DNA of 64,000 nt from the NCBI GenBank assembly GCA_032718475.1, contig JAUCBJ010007204.1, forward strand, positions 1 to 64,000. Direction: 5' to 3'. The notes under the pieces are model-generated. The model saw only the letters and a program-made list of their open reading frames with translations, was not told the DNA's origin and did not search any database. Position 1 is the stretch's first letter. The number at the start of each line of letters is the position of its first letter. This stretch comes from Nemertoderma westbladi. Taxonomy: Eukaryota; Xenacoelomorpha; Nemertodermatida; Nemertodermatidae. Of this stretch, positions 1 to 11,092 are shown one piece after another. Both the position numbers and the translations under genes were made by a program.

Positions 1-328
1 AACCAGGGTGTGGTATTTGCCCCGAGAGCTGACTCGTCAAAAAAGCACCCCCCAACCCCCACTATGGATTACATTAGTAATGCGGAGGTCCGGCCACTAG
101 AGGCCAGTGGAATGACTGGACACAATCGGCCTCACAGGCGTCAGTTATCTCCTGACCGGCTGCCTGTCTCACCCCCTACTGGAGAGAGAGCAGCCAACAA
201 TTCTGAGTACCTTTTCTGATGACCTTTCTGACCCAAACCCTGGGTCACCAGGGAGGCCAGATTGTGAGGGGGAGAGGGATTCTGGAGTTGGAGGCTACTC
301 TCATGTTCCACCCCGACCAACAAAGCCA

Positions 329-1060
329 TTGGTGAATCTGAGGCAAGTCACTAGACTAGCCTCAGTAAACACCCTAACACTCGGGTCCCCAATGCGACAA
401 GGTGAGCTGACTGCCTTGGCAGATAAGCTTTCTCTTAGCGCAGTGGGTGTTCAAGAGCACCGAATTCAGACTGATGAGGTTCTGATTAAGGACATGGGGG
501 GGGGGGGGGGGGGTTGGCGACTCGCCCTCGCGTCAGCAGATGATAGTGGCAATGATGGAATTGGTCTATTGATGAATCTAACTGCACATGCAGCATTGGA
601 CAAAATAGACCAAATCTCTAACCGCATCACCCGTTGCCACTTCTCATGTTCTGGAAGACTAGCTAAGAAGTTTCCTAAGGTGGTTCTGATTGTGTGCTAC
701 TCTCCAACTAGTGTTGCCACTACCACAATCTACAAGCAGCTACTGATGGAGGGGATCAGCATGCATTCTTAACATTCCTGGGAGACTTTAATGCAAGTCT
801 GCATCAATCACATCGCCCTGGGTCTATAGCAATAGTGTTAACCGAAATTCCGTCCATCTTCAGGATTTTATCTCTGGAAATGGATTGTTTTCGGCTGGAA
901 CCCAGTTCAATAAGCTAACGCTTTACTTAGCTTTACTTTTTTTAGGAAATACAGGAGCTCTATACAAGACTGTAATGCATTTACACTTCGACCCTTCTCC
1001 AGTGATCACCGCCTTATTGAGGCCAAGGTAAGACTTAGTCTGCGTGCTAGCAGAACAACG
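329..1060 (+). pseudogene. LINE endonuclease domain, frameshifted
   Basis: AP-endonuclease-like domain of the LINE that nicks target DNA. The first part (329-772) carries the N-terminal VQEHRI motif. Another frame continues at about 770 with FLGDFNASL (catalytic GDFN motif), and the SDH motif follows at about 1000 (FSSDHRLIEAK). A run of 18 G residues at 496-513 lies inside the domain and adds a stretch of glycines, probably a homopolymer expansion. The domain needs at least two frame changes, so it is not functional. Confidence 0.75.
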
Positions 1061-1493
1061 AAATCTGCCTTGCCGCGGCATGACTGGTCCTCTCTGTTGC
1101 AACAGCCAAGTGTGAGATGCAGCTTCACACTACAGCTGAGCAACAGGTATGAGGTTCTTGCCTCTGAGGCGGCAGATCACTGCGAGGGCTATACTGCCTT
1201 CACAGAAGCAGTTAAGTTAGCAGCTGCAGAAACAGTTCCTGTATACCCTCGAAACAGGTAAAGGGCCCCCTGGACTGACAACAAAATTCAGAAGTGCCGA
1301 AATGACCTCTATAAGGCGCAGAAAGAGTACCGACTCAAACAGACTACAGCGGCCAAGAATGCAGTTAAGGCTGCATCTAGGTCCCTGAACAGAATACTCT
1401 GTTAATCTACAGGAGCTAATAAACCAACAGGTTGATGTCATCAATGATGCTGACGACAGCAGGCAATCATCCCAGGCATGGAAATCGATCAAC

Positions 1494-2966
1494 TTGCTTA
1501 CTGGGCGGAAAAGCCAACCAACCACCAAGGTGAAGGCTGAATCACCTGCCGATCGCCTCAATGGTTGGAAAGCCCACTTTGAAAAGCTCCTCAATAATGA
1601 CAGGGTATTGCGTGATAACTTTATAGAAGTAAAAGTGTCTGAGTCTGTACTCCCAGATATTCTCATTGGCGATATCTCCTTTGCAGAAGTGAAGGCTGCA
1701 AAGAGCATTAAGACCAATCGTGCCAGTGGAGTAAATGGTGTTCCCCCTGAGGTCTTTAAAATACCTGAGTGTTTAAAACTCATCTATCCCATCATAGTAG
1801 ACATGTACCGAACAACAAGAGTCCCACAAGAAATTAAAACAAATAAGTTTGTGCCAGTTCCCAAGAATGGCAACCTATTACTCTATGGTTCTTTTCGGGG
1901 AATCTCATCCCTATACAATAGAATTCCATTAAATCGCATCAGGGATCCCATTGAGAGACTGCTCCGTGGAAATCAGAATGGGTTCCGTAAAGGTCGTGCA
2001 ACCATGGAGCCCATTTTGGCACTTAAAAGGATAATTGAAGAGTTATTATCAAAAAAGAAAGACAGGCATCTGGTTGTTATCTTTGTTGACTTCTTCAAGG
2101 CCTTTCATTCAGTCTCTCTCTCACGTATGTTCAGCATACTTTCATTATATGGGATTCGTGATGAAATTATTGCAGCAATCAGATCAGTATACGATGGTTC
2201 GACAACATTTGTGTCTACTGTTGACGGTGACACAGAACCATTTTAAGTGTTATGGGGCGTCCTCCAGGGAGACACACTTGCACCATTCTTGTTCATAATT
2301 GTGGTTGACTATGTTCTACGCTTGTCCTTAGATCATCATAATGATGATGGGGTGATGATAACTACACCTACTGGCTCCCGAAGTCGAGGAAATCCTGCCA
2401 AATACCTAACTGATCTAGACTTTGCTGATAACTTAGGAGTACTCGCAGAATCACTAGAGGGAGCCCAACGGCTCCTCAGCTCATTAGAACAGGCTGCTTC
2501 TAGTGTTGGTCTTTTTATTAACTCCAGAAAGAGCAAATTTTTAACAGTTAACTTTGAAAGTCCTCAGCAAGTCTCTGACCGGATGAGCATAAGCTCAAAT
2601 GATGGTATGCTTGAGCATGTGGACGACTTCTGTTACCTGGGATCATGGATCCGGAAGTCAGGTGAGGACCTTCGAATACGTAAGGGAAAGGCATGGGCAG
2701 CCTTGGATAGGCTTTCCAGGATTTGGAAGTCACCGAAAATTAATCGGAATCTTCAGGTCCAATTATTTAGAGCAGCAGTAGTTCCAGTACTCCTCTATGG
2801 GAGTACATGCTGGGCTCTAACTGCTGAGGATACCAAATCTCTGGATGGCACAATCACAAGAATGCTACGCCGGGTATATTGTGTCAAGTACAATGCACAC
2901 ATCTCCAACCACACACAATATATAACATTGGAGGTGTCTCATTGGTTCTCCCAAGCTTGGCACTAG
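1494..2966 (+). pseudogene. LINE reverse transcriptase, interrupted by a stop
   Basis: Reverse transcriptase domain of the same LINE. Seen in order: NGVPPEVFK, NGFRKGRATMEPI, the VIFVDFFKAFHSV region with the first catalytic Asp, GVLQGDTLAPFLF, then DFADN, where the second Asp of the usual DD pair is Asn. A TAA at 2244-2246 splits the domain just before GVLQGD; the frame is the same on both sides, so this is a point stop and not a frameshift. The FADN change would also disable catalysis. A connector typical of the group (LGSWI, AWAALDRL, YGSTCWALT) follows. Confidence 0.85.
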
Positions 2967-3222
2967 AACAAAATCTACAAATTCAAACAAAATCGAAACA
3001 AACTTAGCAGGACATTGCTTTCGCCGTGAGGACCAGCCAGTGCATAATCTTGTACTTTGGCAGCCTCATGGAGTGAATAAGCATGGTGGACAGCCCATGA
3101 CTTTCTTGAGACGCATCTTAAAGGACACTGGCCTTCAAGATGCGGATGATCTAGCAAATGTCATTGGTGATAGGGAGTTGTGGCGGCGCAATTTTGTCGA
3201 CAAGCTGGCACAGCATTCTTAA
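2967..3222 (+). pseudogene. LINE C-terminal region
   Basis: Continues the LINE after the frame ends at 2966. Residues include AGHCFRREDQP, LVLWQPHG, and GDRELWRRNFVD, a pattern seen at the end of this LINE group. A homologous region lies on the minus strand at about 51900-52130. It is out of frame with the preceding RT segment. Confidence 0.65.
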
Positions 3223-3432
3223 AAATGCAGCTGCAATGCAGCATGCCGATCCTAGTAGTAGTAGACTGGTTTAGTTGTGTGTTACGCGCCACCCTGGCTG
3301 CCACCCTGAGTTAATGGACTAGCTTTTGGCCGTAGGGCCGGTAAATAAAGTAGAGTTTTATTATAGTCCGGCAGCAAAATGCATAGATTTTGGTGAACCG
3401 TGATTTTTATATCCATAAAATGTTTCATCGGT

Positions 3433-4219
3433 TTAGTACTCATTATACCTATAGTACTCATTATACCTATAGTACTCATTATACCTATAGTACTCATTAT
3501 ACCTATAGTACTCATTATACCTATAGTACTCATTATACCTATAGTACTCATTATACCTATAGTACTCATTATACCTATAGTACTCATTATACCTATAGTA
3601 CTCATTATACCTATAGTACTCATTATACCTATAGTACTCATTATACCTATAGTACTCATTATACCTATAGTACTCATTATACCTATAGTACTCATTATAC
3701 CTATAGTACTCATTATACCTATAGTACTCATTATACCTATAGTACTCATTATACCTATAGTACTCATTATACCTATAGTACTCATTATACCTATAGTACT
3801 CATTATACCTATAGTACTCATTATACCTATAGTACTCATTATACCTATAGTACTCATTATACCTATAGTACTCATTATACCTATAGTACTCATTATACCT
3901 ATAGTACTCATTATACCTATAGTACTCATTATACCTATAGTACTCATTATACCTATAGTACTCATTATACCTATAGTACTCATTATACCTATAGTACTCA
4001 TTATACCTATAGTACTCATTATACCTATAGTACTCATTATACCTATAGTACTCATTATACCTATAGTACTCATTATACCTATAGTACTCATTATACCTAT
4101 AGTACTCATTATACCTATAGTACTCATTATACCTATAGTACTCATTATACCTATAGTACTCATTATACCTATAGTACTCATTATACCTATAGTACTCATT
4201 ATACCTATAGTACTCATTT
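3433..4219. repeat. 18-bp minisatellite, about 44 near-perfect copies
   Basis: The unit tactcattatacctatag is repeated head to tail about 44 times with essentially no variation that I can see until the last copy, which runs into unique sequence at about 4219. Because 18 is a multiple of three and the unit holds no stop in several frames, long ORFs appear in both strands (for example repeating YSTHYT and LIIPIV). These are by-products of the repeat, not genes. Homogeneity this high implies very recent expansion or continued homogenisation. Confidence 0.97.
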
Positions 4220-4253
4220 ACCTTCATACAGACCACTGTAATTTGAGCCAAGT

Positions 4254-4424
4254 AATTGATGGGCGAGCCACGAAGTGAGTGAGCCTTAGCGTAGTGGTAC
4301 CATTAATCAACCTGTCGTTCTGTGGGGCGAGCCACGAAGTGAGTGAGCCTTAGCGTAGTGGTACCATTAATCAACCTGTCGTTCTGTCGTTCTGTCGTTC
4401 TGTCGTTCTGTCGTTCTGTCGTGT
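4254..4424. repeat. 66-bp direct duplication followed by an 8-bp microsatellite
   Basis: Two copies of a unit of about 66 bp, starting gggcgagccacgaagtgag, lie at about 4260 and 4326. They are followed by about six head-to-tail copies of tgtcgttc. The same octamer array (three copies) marks the junction between the two 1.5-kb repeats at about 5911-5938. Confidence 0.85.
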
Positions 4425-5910
4425 TCAATTTTAAACGTTAATAACTCGGCCAATCTTTGATGAAATCTATCCAAACTTGGTACACATGTTGTTTGGCAAA
4501 AGTTTAGAAATTTTCCAAGTAGAATTTCAGTGTGGCCTTCGAGAAGCTAAGATAATAGCAGTTAATTAGTTAATTAAGTTATTACGGTAAAAACACCATT
4601 TTCAACCTGCCTTTTAAAGGAAATTAATTGTTTTACAGTATAAGATTTAAATAATTATAATTAAAAATTATACAGATGTAATCCCCATACGCCATTCTAT
4701 TATAGTTTTTAATTAGTTCAAGTGATTTGCTTTAATAATTGTGTCTTTAATTGATCTAAAGTAATTAAAACGGCAAAAAAAATTTATTCTCATTAAATAC
4801 TGCTCATTTATTGGCCAACATGCTGGTACATAGATGGGATGTGTGTGTCATTCCCAGTTGCTGGGAATGATTATTGGTCAAGTCTCTGCTGCTGGCTGGG
4901 AGTTGTTGCTAAGACTAACCAGAGAGGAATAGTAATAGACAACCAGTATTGCTATTCCAGCCCAGACAGCATTCTTTAAATTCACTATAAATGTTGTATT
5001 GCTATCTCAGGTGAATGACAGATATCATAACATAAATACTATCCATGGCATGGCTGTTGTGTAGGCTTCTGAAATAGTTTATTCCACAATGTATATGTCT
5101 GGTTATTTTTTAATTGAATTTTTGCAAAGTAGTAAAATTAATGTTCTTAAAAATAATATTATTATTTTATATGTAACCTAGGAAATTAGCTACATTTTTT
5201 CGCTGCAGCTTTAAGAGTGTACATTAATTTAATATTATTTCAATACCCATATTACTACATCGGCATAAGATGCGTTGGCGTTGTATCACACATCTCCACA
5301 TATCACACATATCCACATAGATGTATCAACAGTTACTCGCACAGTTTCGAAACTTCGCATAGTTATAACTGTATAAAGATCGTCAGTCTGCGTTTAGGAA
5401 AAATATTTTATAACAAAACAGGACAAGCGACGAGCGCAACGAGGCATATAATGAAGACGAGTACTGCGTTGACTAAATTATTATATAAACCACCTGGCTT
5501 CACATATTGATCGCATCCCTAGTTATTATTATTATAAAGAACGTCCTAGCCTGCGTTTAAGAAATATATTTAAATACAAAACAGGACGAACGCAACGAGG
5601 CTTATAATGAATACGAGTACTGCGTTTATTATATTCCTATAAACCACCTGGCTTTGCATATTGAACGTGCGATTGGAAATAAGTTCGTGCTACCCTTCCG
5701 TGGGTGGTAGATGTCGCGGTTATGTATTGGTGGTTGGGAAGGGTGGGGGGGGGGGGGGATTAAAAGGGGTGAACACGTACTGTCCCCCTTTCTTTGATTG
5801 ATTGGTGGTGTGGGTAAATTTCTCAAAACCTGATTTTGTGATACAGTCGCTCAATTTTAATTTGTATCTCATAACTGGGCCTCGTGCTGCGCGAAGGCCC
5901 CACGAACGTG
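4425..5910. repeat. 1.5-kb tandem duplication, copy 1
   Basis: Starts ttcaattttaaacgttaa and ends gccccacgaacgtg. It is almost identical to the next copy, offset by 1516 bp at the start. It contains a run of about 12 G at 5747-5758 and an AT-rich body. A 97-codon ORF (5217-5510) is present identically in both copies. It has no recognisable domain and is carried along by the duplication, so I do not call it a gene. Confidence 0.95.
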
Positions 5911-5940
5911 TCGTTCTGTCGTTCTGTCGTTCTGTCGCGT

Positions 5941-7414
5941 TCAATTTTAAACGTTAATAACTCGGCCAATCTTTGATGAAATCTATCCAAACTTGGTACA
6001 CATGTTGTTTGGCAAAAGTTTAGAAATTTTCCAAGTAGAATTTCAGTGTGGCCTTCGAGAAGCTAAGATAATAGCAGTTAATTAGTTAATTAAGTTATTA
6101 CGGTAAAAACACCATTTTCAACCTGCCTTTTAAAGGAAATTAATTGTTTTACAGTATAAGATTTAAATAATTATAATTAAAAATTATACAGATGTAATCC
6201 CCATACGCCATTCTATTATAGTTTTTAATTAGTTCAAGTGATTTGCTTTAATAATTGTGTCTTTAATTGATCTAAAGTAATTAAAACGGCAAAAAAAATT
6301 TATTCTCATTAAATACTGCTCATTTATTGGCCAACATGCTGGTACATAGATGGGATGTGTGTGTCATTCCCAGTTGCTGGGAATGATTATTGGTCAAGTC
6401 TCTGCTGCTGGCTGGGAGTTGTTGCTAAGACTAACCAGAGAGGAATAGTAATAGACAACCAGTATTGCTATTCCAGCCCAGACAGCATTCTTTAAATTCA
6501 CTATAAATGTTGTATTGCTATCTCAGGTGAATGACAGATATCATAACATAAATACTATCCATGGCATGGCTGTTGTGTAGGCTTCTGAAATAGTTTATTC
6601 CACAATGTATATGTCTGGTTATTTTTTAATTGAATTTTTGCAAAGTAGTAAAATTAATGTTCTTAAAAATAATATTATTATTTTATATGTAACCTAGGAA
6701 ATTAGCTACATTTTTTCGCTGCAGCTTTAAGAGTGTACATTAATTTAATATTATTTCAATACCCATATTACTACATCGGCATAAGATGCGTTGGCGTTGT
6801 ATCACACATCTCCACATATCACACATATCCACATAGATGTATCAACAGTTACTCGCACAGTTTCGAAACTTCGCATAGTTATAACTGTATAAAGATCGTC
6901 AGTCTGCGTTTAGGAAAAATATTTTATAACAAAACAGGACAAGCGACGAGCGCAACGAGGCATATAATGAAGACGAGTACTGCGTTGACTAAATTATTAT
7001 ATAAACCACCTGGCTTCACATATTGATCGCATCCCTAGTTATTATTATTATAAAGAACGTCCTAGCCTGCGTTTAAGAAATATATTTAAATCCACAACCA
7101 ACGAGGCTTATAATGAAAACGAGTACTGCGTTTATTATATTCCTATAAACCACCTGGCTTTGCATATTGAACGTGCGATTGGAAATAAGTTCGTGCTACC
7201 CTTCCGTGGGTGGTAGATGTCGCGGTTATGTATTGGTGGTTGGGAAGGGTGGGGGGGGGGGGATTAAAAGGGGTGAACACGTACTGTCCCCCTTTCTTTG
7301 ATTGATTGGTGGTGTGGGTAAATTTCTCAAAACCTGATTTTGTGATACAGTCGCTCAATTTTAATTTGTATCTCATAACTGGGCCTCGTGCTGCGCGAAG
7401 GCCCCACGAACGTG
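5941..7414. repeat. 1.5-kb tandem duplication, copy 2
   Basis: Second copy, separated from the first by three tgtcgttc octamers. It differs mainly by a small deletion near 7090 and by the length of the G run (7250-7261), so it is about 12 bp shorter. The near identity points to a recent duplication, or to a satellite seen here in only two copies. Confidence 0.95.
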
Positions 7415-7999
7415 TTACTAATGTTCCCTTCTGCCTACCTCAATACTAAAGAAAGTTAGGGGAATTATCGATTATTCATAAGTATTCTCCAAATATAAGC
7501 ATCCATTAAATAGGTTACCAACCACAATGAATAACAGTATAAAAACAGTATAAATTACGCGGTGCCGGCAGTGTCAGAATGTTTGAGAGTCAGAATGTGT
7601 TTACGAGAGTGAGTACCGATAGTAGTACTGTAGTACGAGAGATAATTTATTTGCGTTTGATAATTCTCTCTGGCCGCTGATGGTTCTGGGCAGAAGTCAG
7701 AATGTCAAAATGAAGGATTTGTCGCACTGCGGCATATTCATATGTAAACAAGGCCTTGATAAACCTTAACGTGAAAATCCTGCTGATTGGACGAAAAATA
7801 ACATAGAACATACGGGACAAAGAGAAAGGCTGGCCAATAGCTGGTGATTTCGTCATTAAAGCTCTGCACCAAAATACACGCTAGAGGGCGTAGGTTTATA
7901 GGCCTACGTTCTCCAATCCCTAGAGATAATGCCAGTTTTTTAGAGTAGTTCGCGCATTGTACAAAAAACGACACATTTTTGCCGCAAAAGCTTTAACAA
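7415..7999. other. Unassigned sequence
   Basis: No coding region or repeat was recognised between the 1.5-kb duplication and the foldback element. The short ORFs here have no features of real proteins. Confidence 0.5.
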
Positions 8000-8114
8000 C
8001 TGGTGCAGACACTTGTGCAGACAATGGTGTAGACACCGGTGCAGACAGTGGTGCAGACACTGGTGCAGACATTGGAGCAGACACTGGTGCAGACACCTGG
8101 TGCAGGCAGTGGTG
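8000..8114 (+). repeat. 12-bp minisatellite, left end of foldback A
   Basis: About nine degenerate copies of ggtgcagacact. The reverse complement (agtgtctgcacc) forms the array at 10140-10612. Confidence 0.9.
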
Positions 8115-8735
8115 CCCGCTTAGCGACTTAGTTAGTACTGTATATGTAATAAATACAACAGGCCAGGAAGATATTTTCCGCTTCTTTAGTTCCTGCTGAT
8201 GCAAACGAGTCGTTACTTTCTTCAAACTTTAAAGGTAATTTCCAGTATTTAGTTCCCGCATATCGTTATTATTTAACATTTTTAATTTCAACTTAGATCT
8301 TTTATGATTAAAAAATTTATTAACCTCAGTTAGACATGGTAGCATTTATACTATTTGGTTTTGCAGTAAAGTTTTCAAGGAATGAGGATTAAGCAACAGC
8401 GTTTCATTGTTTATAAATAACCTACTTTTGATTGAGTATGTTTAATTTGTTTAACTTTATTAGAGACAGTGTGTAATAAAAACATCAAGGTGCTGTACAG
8501 TATAATGGTCCGAGTACGCACTAACCAATATATTTTAGTAACTATTAATTAATGATTTCAAGAAAAATACTCAGTCGACTGTCTGACATTTTGTCGACAA
8601 AGTAAAAGTAGTACTTTTATTTAATTAAATTAGTGTATGTTAATGAAGGAGGCCGTTGTAGATGACTTTGGTTGAATGGGGTATAAGTAAGAAGAAAAAC
8701 GGATTGCCTTATACTAGCTTCCAAATTCAGCGCGG

Positions 8736-9063
8736 GATGCGGGCACTAATGACTCGCAGGCACTAACGTCTCACTTGCAGACAAGGTCCTTGCGCACTAA
8801 TGACTCGCGGGCACTAACGTCTTACTTGCAGACAAGGTCCTCGGGCACTAATGACTCGCGGGCACTAAAGACCTGAGACATTAGTGCCCGCGGGCACTAT
8901 TGTCTCGCGGGCACTAACGTCCCCCAATCCTTCCTGGCCTGTTGTATTTATTACATATACTAACTAAGTCGCTAGACGCGGGCACTAATGTCTCGCGGCA
9001 CTAATGTCTCGCGGGCACTATTGTCTCGCAGGCACTAACGTCTCGCGGGCACTAACGTCCCAA
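8736..9063. repeat. Central array of foldback A
   Basis: Repeats of gcgggcactaatgactcg / gcgggcactaacgtctc, partly in a higher-order form of about 63 bp that includes ttgcagacaaggtcct. A few more copies lie at about 9745-9860. Some words appear in inverted orientation (gacattagtgcccgcggg), so hairpins can form inside the array. Confidence 0.85.
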
Positions 9064-9236
9064 GACCGTGTTGGATGAACAGGACACCATGACCCTCCCT
9101 CTACTACAGTGACATACGCAACCACAATCACATCCACTATACATCTAATATACAACGCATTCGTTCACTCCCAACAATGTTTAACCGTTTCCTAGTAAAC
9201 AAATATTTAATATGTTCACCACTTCACCATCGATTA

Positions 9237-9780
9237 ACACAAGGGTATAAGGCAATCAATTTTCCTTCTTACTTATACCCCATTGCTTTACTTTTAATTC
9301 GTCCACAAAATGTCAGACAGAAGACTGAGTATTATTCTTGAAATCATTCATTCATTATATATTATTATAGTTAATGCGTCCTTGGAGGATTATTTTCTTG
9401 TTTATTTATTATAAGCTGACACCACAGCAAAGTTAAACAATGTAAACATACTCAGTCTAAAGTAGGTTATGTATAAACAATCAAACGCCGTTGCTTAATC
9501 CTCATTCCTTGAAGACTTTACCGCAAAACCAAATAATACAAATGCTACTAAGTCTAGCCGAGGTTAATTAATTTTTTTATTCATAAATGATTCAAGTTTG
9601 AAGAAAAAAAGGTTAAATTTAATGAGGTGTGGAAACAAAAGACTGGAAATTTGTCCCTTTGAAGTTTGAAGAAATTTTGCGTAAGCAGGAACTAAAGAAG
9701 CTATAAATGTCTTCCTGACCCGTTCTTTTACATATACTAAATCGCTAGACGGGCACTAATGTCTCGCGCGCACTAACGGC
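9237..9780. repeat. Right inverted arm of foldback A
   Basis: Reverse complement of about 8115-8735 with many differences. Matching landmarks are ggtataagtaagaag (about 8680) with cttcttacttatacc (about 9270), and ttctttagttcctgc (about 8182) with gcaggaactaaagaa (about 9683). The divergence between arms shows the element is old or has no strong homogenisation. Confidence 0.8.
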
Positions 9781-10139
9781 TCGCGAGCACTAAAGTCCCA
9801 TGGGACATTAGTCAGCGACAATGCGACTAAGTGACCGCGGCCACTAATGTCTCGCGGGCACAGCCTCATTCCTTGGGACATTGCAGCTCAGAGTTTGTAG
9901 ACATTATTGTTTATATGAAAAATGGGAATACCAATTAATTACTTTCGTACACACCACTTATAATTATTTGTAATCAGGGCACCCCGACTTGTACTACATA
10001 CTACCTCCCTACTTCATGTAGAACCTTTCAGTAGTTACTCGCATATTTGTAGATAATAAAGTCTATGATAAAATATAGTATAATAGTGCCTGGTGGTTCC
10101 GTGTTTTGTGGGGTGCGCTCTGGTATTTCAGTATTTTCA

Positions 10140-10612
10140 CCAGGTGTCTGCACCAGTGTCTGCCCCAGTGTCTGCACCAGTGTCTGCACCAGTGTCTGCC
10201 CCAGTGTCTGCACCAGTGTATGCACCAACGTCTGCACCAGTGTATGCACCACTGTCTTCACCAGTATCTACACCACTGTCCTCACCACTGTCTGCCCCAG
10301 TGTCTGCACCAGGTGTCTGCATCAGTGTCTGCACCACTGTCTGCACCACTGTCTGCACCAGGTGTCTGCACCAGTGTCTGCACCACTGTCTGCACCAGGT
10401 GTCTGCACCAGTGACTGCAACAGTGTCTACACCAGTGTGTGCACCAGTGTCTGTTCCATTGCCTTCACCTATATCTGCACCAGTGTCTGCACCAGGTGTC
10501 TGCAGTCTGCACCAGTGTCTGCACCACTGTCTGCACCAAATGTATGCACTAGTGTCTGCACCAGGTGTCTGCAGTACTGTCTGCACCAGGTGTCTGCACC
10601 AGTGTCTGCGTA
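10140..10612 (-). repeat. 12-bp minisatellite, right end of foldback A
   Basis: About 39 copies of agtgtctgcacc with variants (ccactgtctgca, ccaggtgtctgca). Open frames run through it in several frames because 12 is a multiple of three; they are cysteine- or serine-rich repeats and not genes. Confidence 0.95.
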
Positions 10613-11087
10613 ACGTTTACACCCGCTCAAAACAACCTCTATTGGGTCTGGTTGGTTAATTAATAGTGTATGACATGAAGGAAGCACACCACCACTCAGC
10701 AGCATTAATGATAATGATATTGGTGAAGTTCGCATCACAGCGGATAGAACATATCGTGACCATAGAGCCAGAACAACACATACCACAATTTTTCAAAAAA
10801 AAAATTTTTCACCAAAATTACTCAAGATGGCGTTCTACATCTTATGTTAAAATCCTAGACTTGTATGTCAGTCCGTTTAGGAGATATGGAAAACCAGAAC
10901 AACCCACACAACATAGAAGTTGAAAACTGTTAGAGGTAAAACAACACATACCACACTTTCCCTATCATACTTTGCCAGGAAAAACACCATTCAATAGTCG
11001 AGGAATGACGTGAGTTCTTATGTTTCTGTGATAAAATCCTAGAGGTAAAACAACACACACAGACTAGAGTTAATGTTAAATTTCAGT
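10613..11087. other. Left half of an inverted repeat split by the LTR element
   Basis: Contains gtgaccatagagccagaac (about 10756) and two gaggtaaaacaacaca words (about 10933 and 11042). Their reverse complements lie just beyond the 3' LTR (ttgttttgcctc at 26419 and gttctggctctttggtcac at about 26620). Before insertion of the LTR element the two halves lay side by side. Confidence 0.6.
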
Positions 11088-11092
11088 ATGTG
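11088..11092. other. 5-bp target site duplication, left copy
   Basis: ATGTG directly before the 5' LTR, matched by ATGTG at 26414-26418 directly after the 3' LTR. Confidence 0.9.

Larger units (their letters stand above)
1..3262 (+). mobile_element. Decayed RTE/CR1-like LINE, nearly full length
   Basis: Translations in order give an endonuclease, a reverse transcriptase and a LINE-type C-terminal region, all on the plus strand, spread over several frames and interrupted by stops. Residues 1-69 of the frame starting at position 10 look like the low-complexity leader often seen upstream of the endonuclease. The C-terminal segment (about 2970-3222) has the AGHC, LVLW and LWRRNF landmarks of this LINE group. 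No poly(A) tail or target duplication was found; the 3' end is set where similarity to LINE coding fades, just before a short unique stretch. It is an old, inactive copy. Exact clade (RTE against CR1) is not settled by eye. Confidence 0.8.
8000..10612. mobile_element. Foldback element A with inverted minisatellite ends
   Basis: A 2.6-kb inverted-repeat structure. Its left end is a 12-bp minisatellite (8000-8114). Its right end (10140-10612) is a longer array of the reverse-complement unit. Inside lie diverged inverted arms (about 8115-8735 against 9237-9780) and a middle array of repeated gcgggcactaatgtctcg words. A part of the left arm recurs inverted at about 8936-8990, so the structure is nested. 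No transposase is present. The plan (terminal inverted repeats built from tandem arrays) resembles Drosophila FB elements, but I see no homology to them. Exact termini and target duplication were not found. Confidence 0.65.

Noticed and set aside
3282-4278. Four long overlapping frames (272-311 codons) on both strands
   Set aside because: They are produced by the 18-bp repeat, whose length is a multiple of three; no non-repetitive coding sequence supports them.
5217-7026. Identical 97-codon frames at 5217 and 6733
   Set aside because: They are carried by the tandem duplication, have no domain, and lie in AT-rich sequence; identity reflects DNA duplication and not selection.
10065-10659. Cys- and Ser-rich frames over the right minisatellite of foldback A
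   Set aside because: Three frames are open at once because the unit is 12 bp; this is repeat, not protein.
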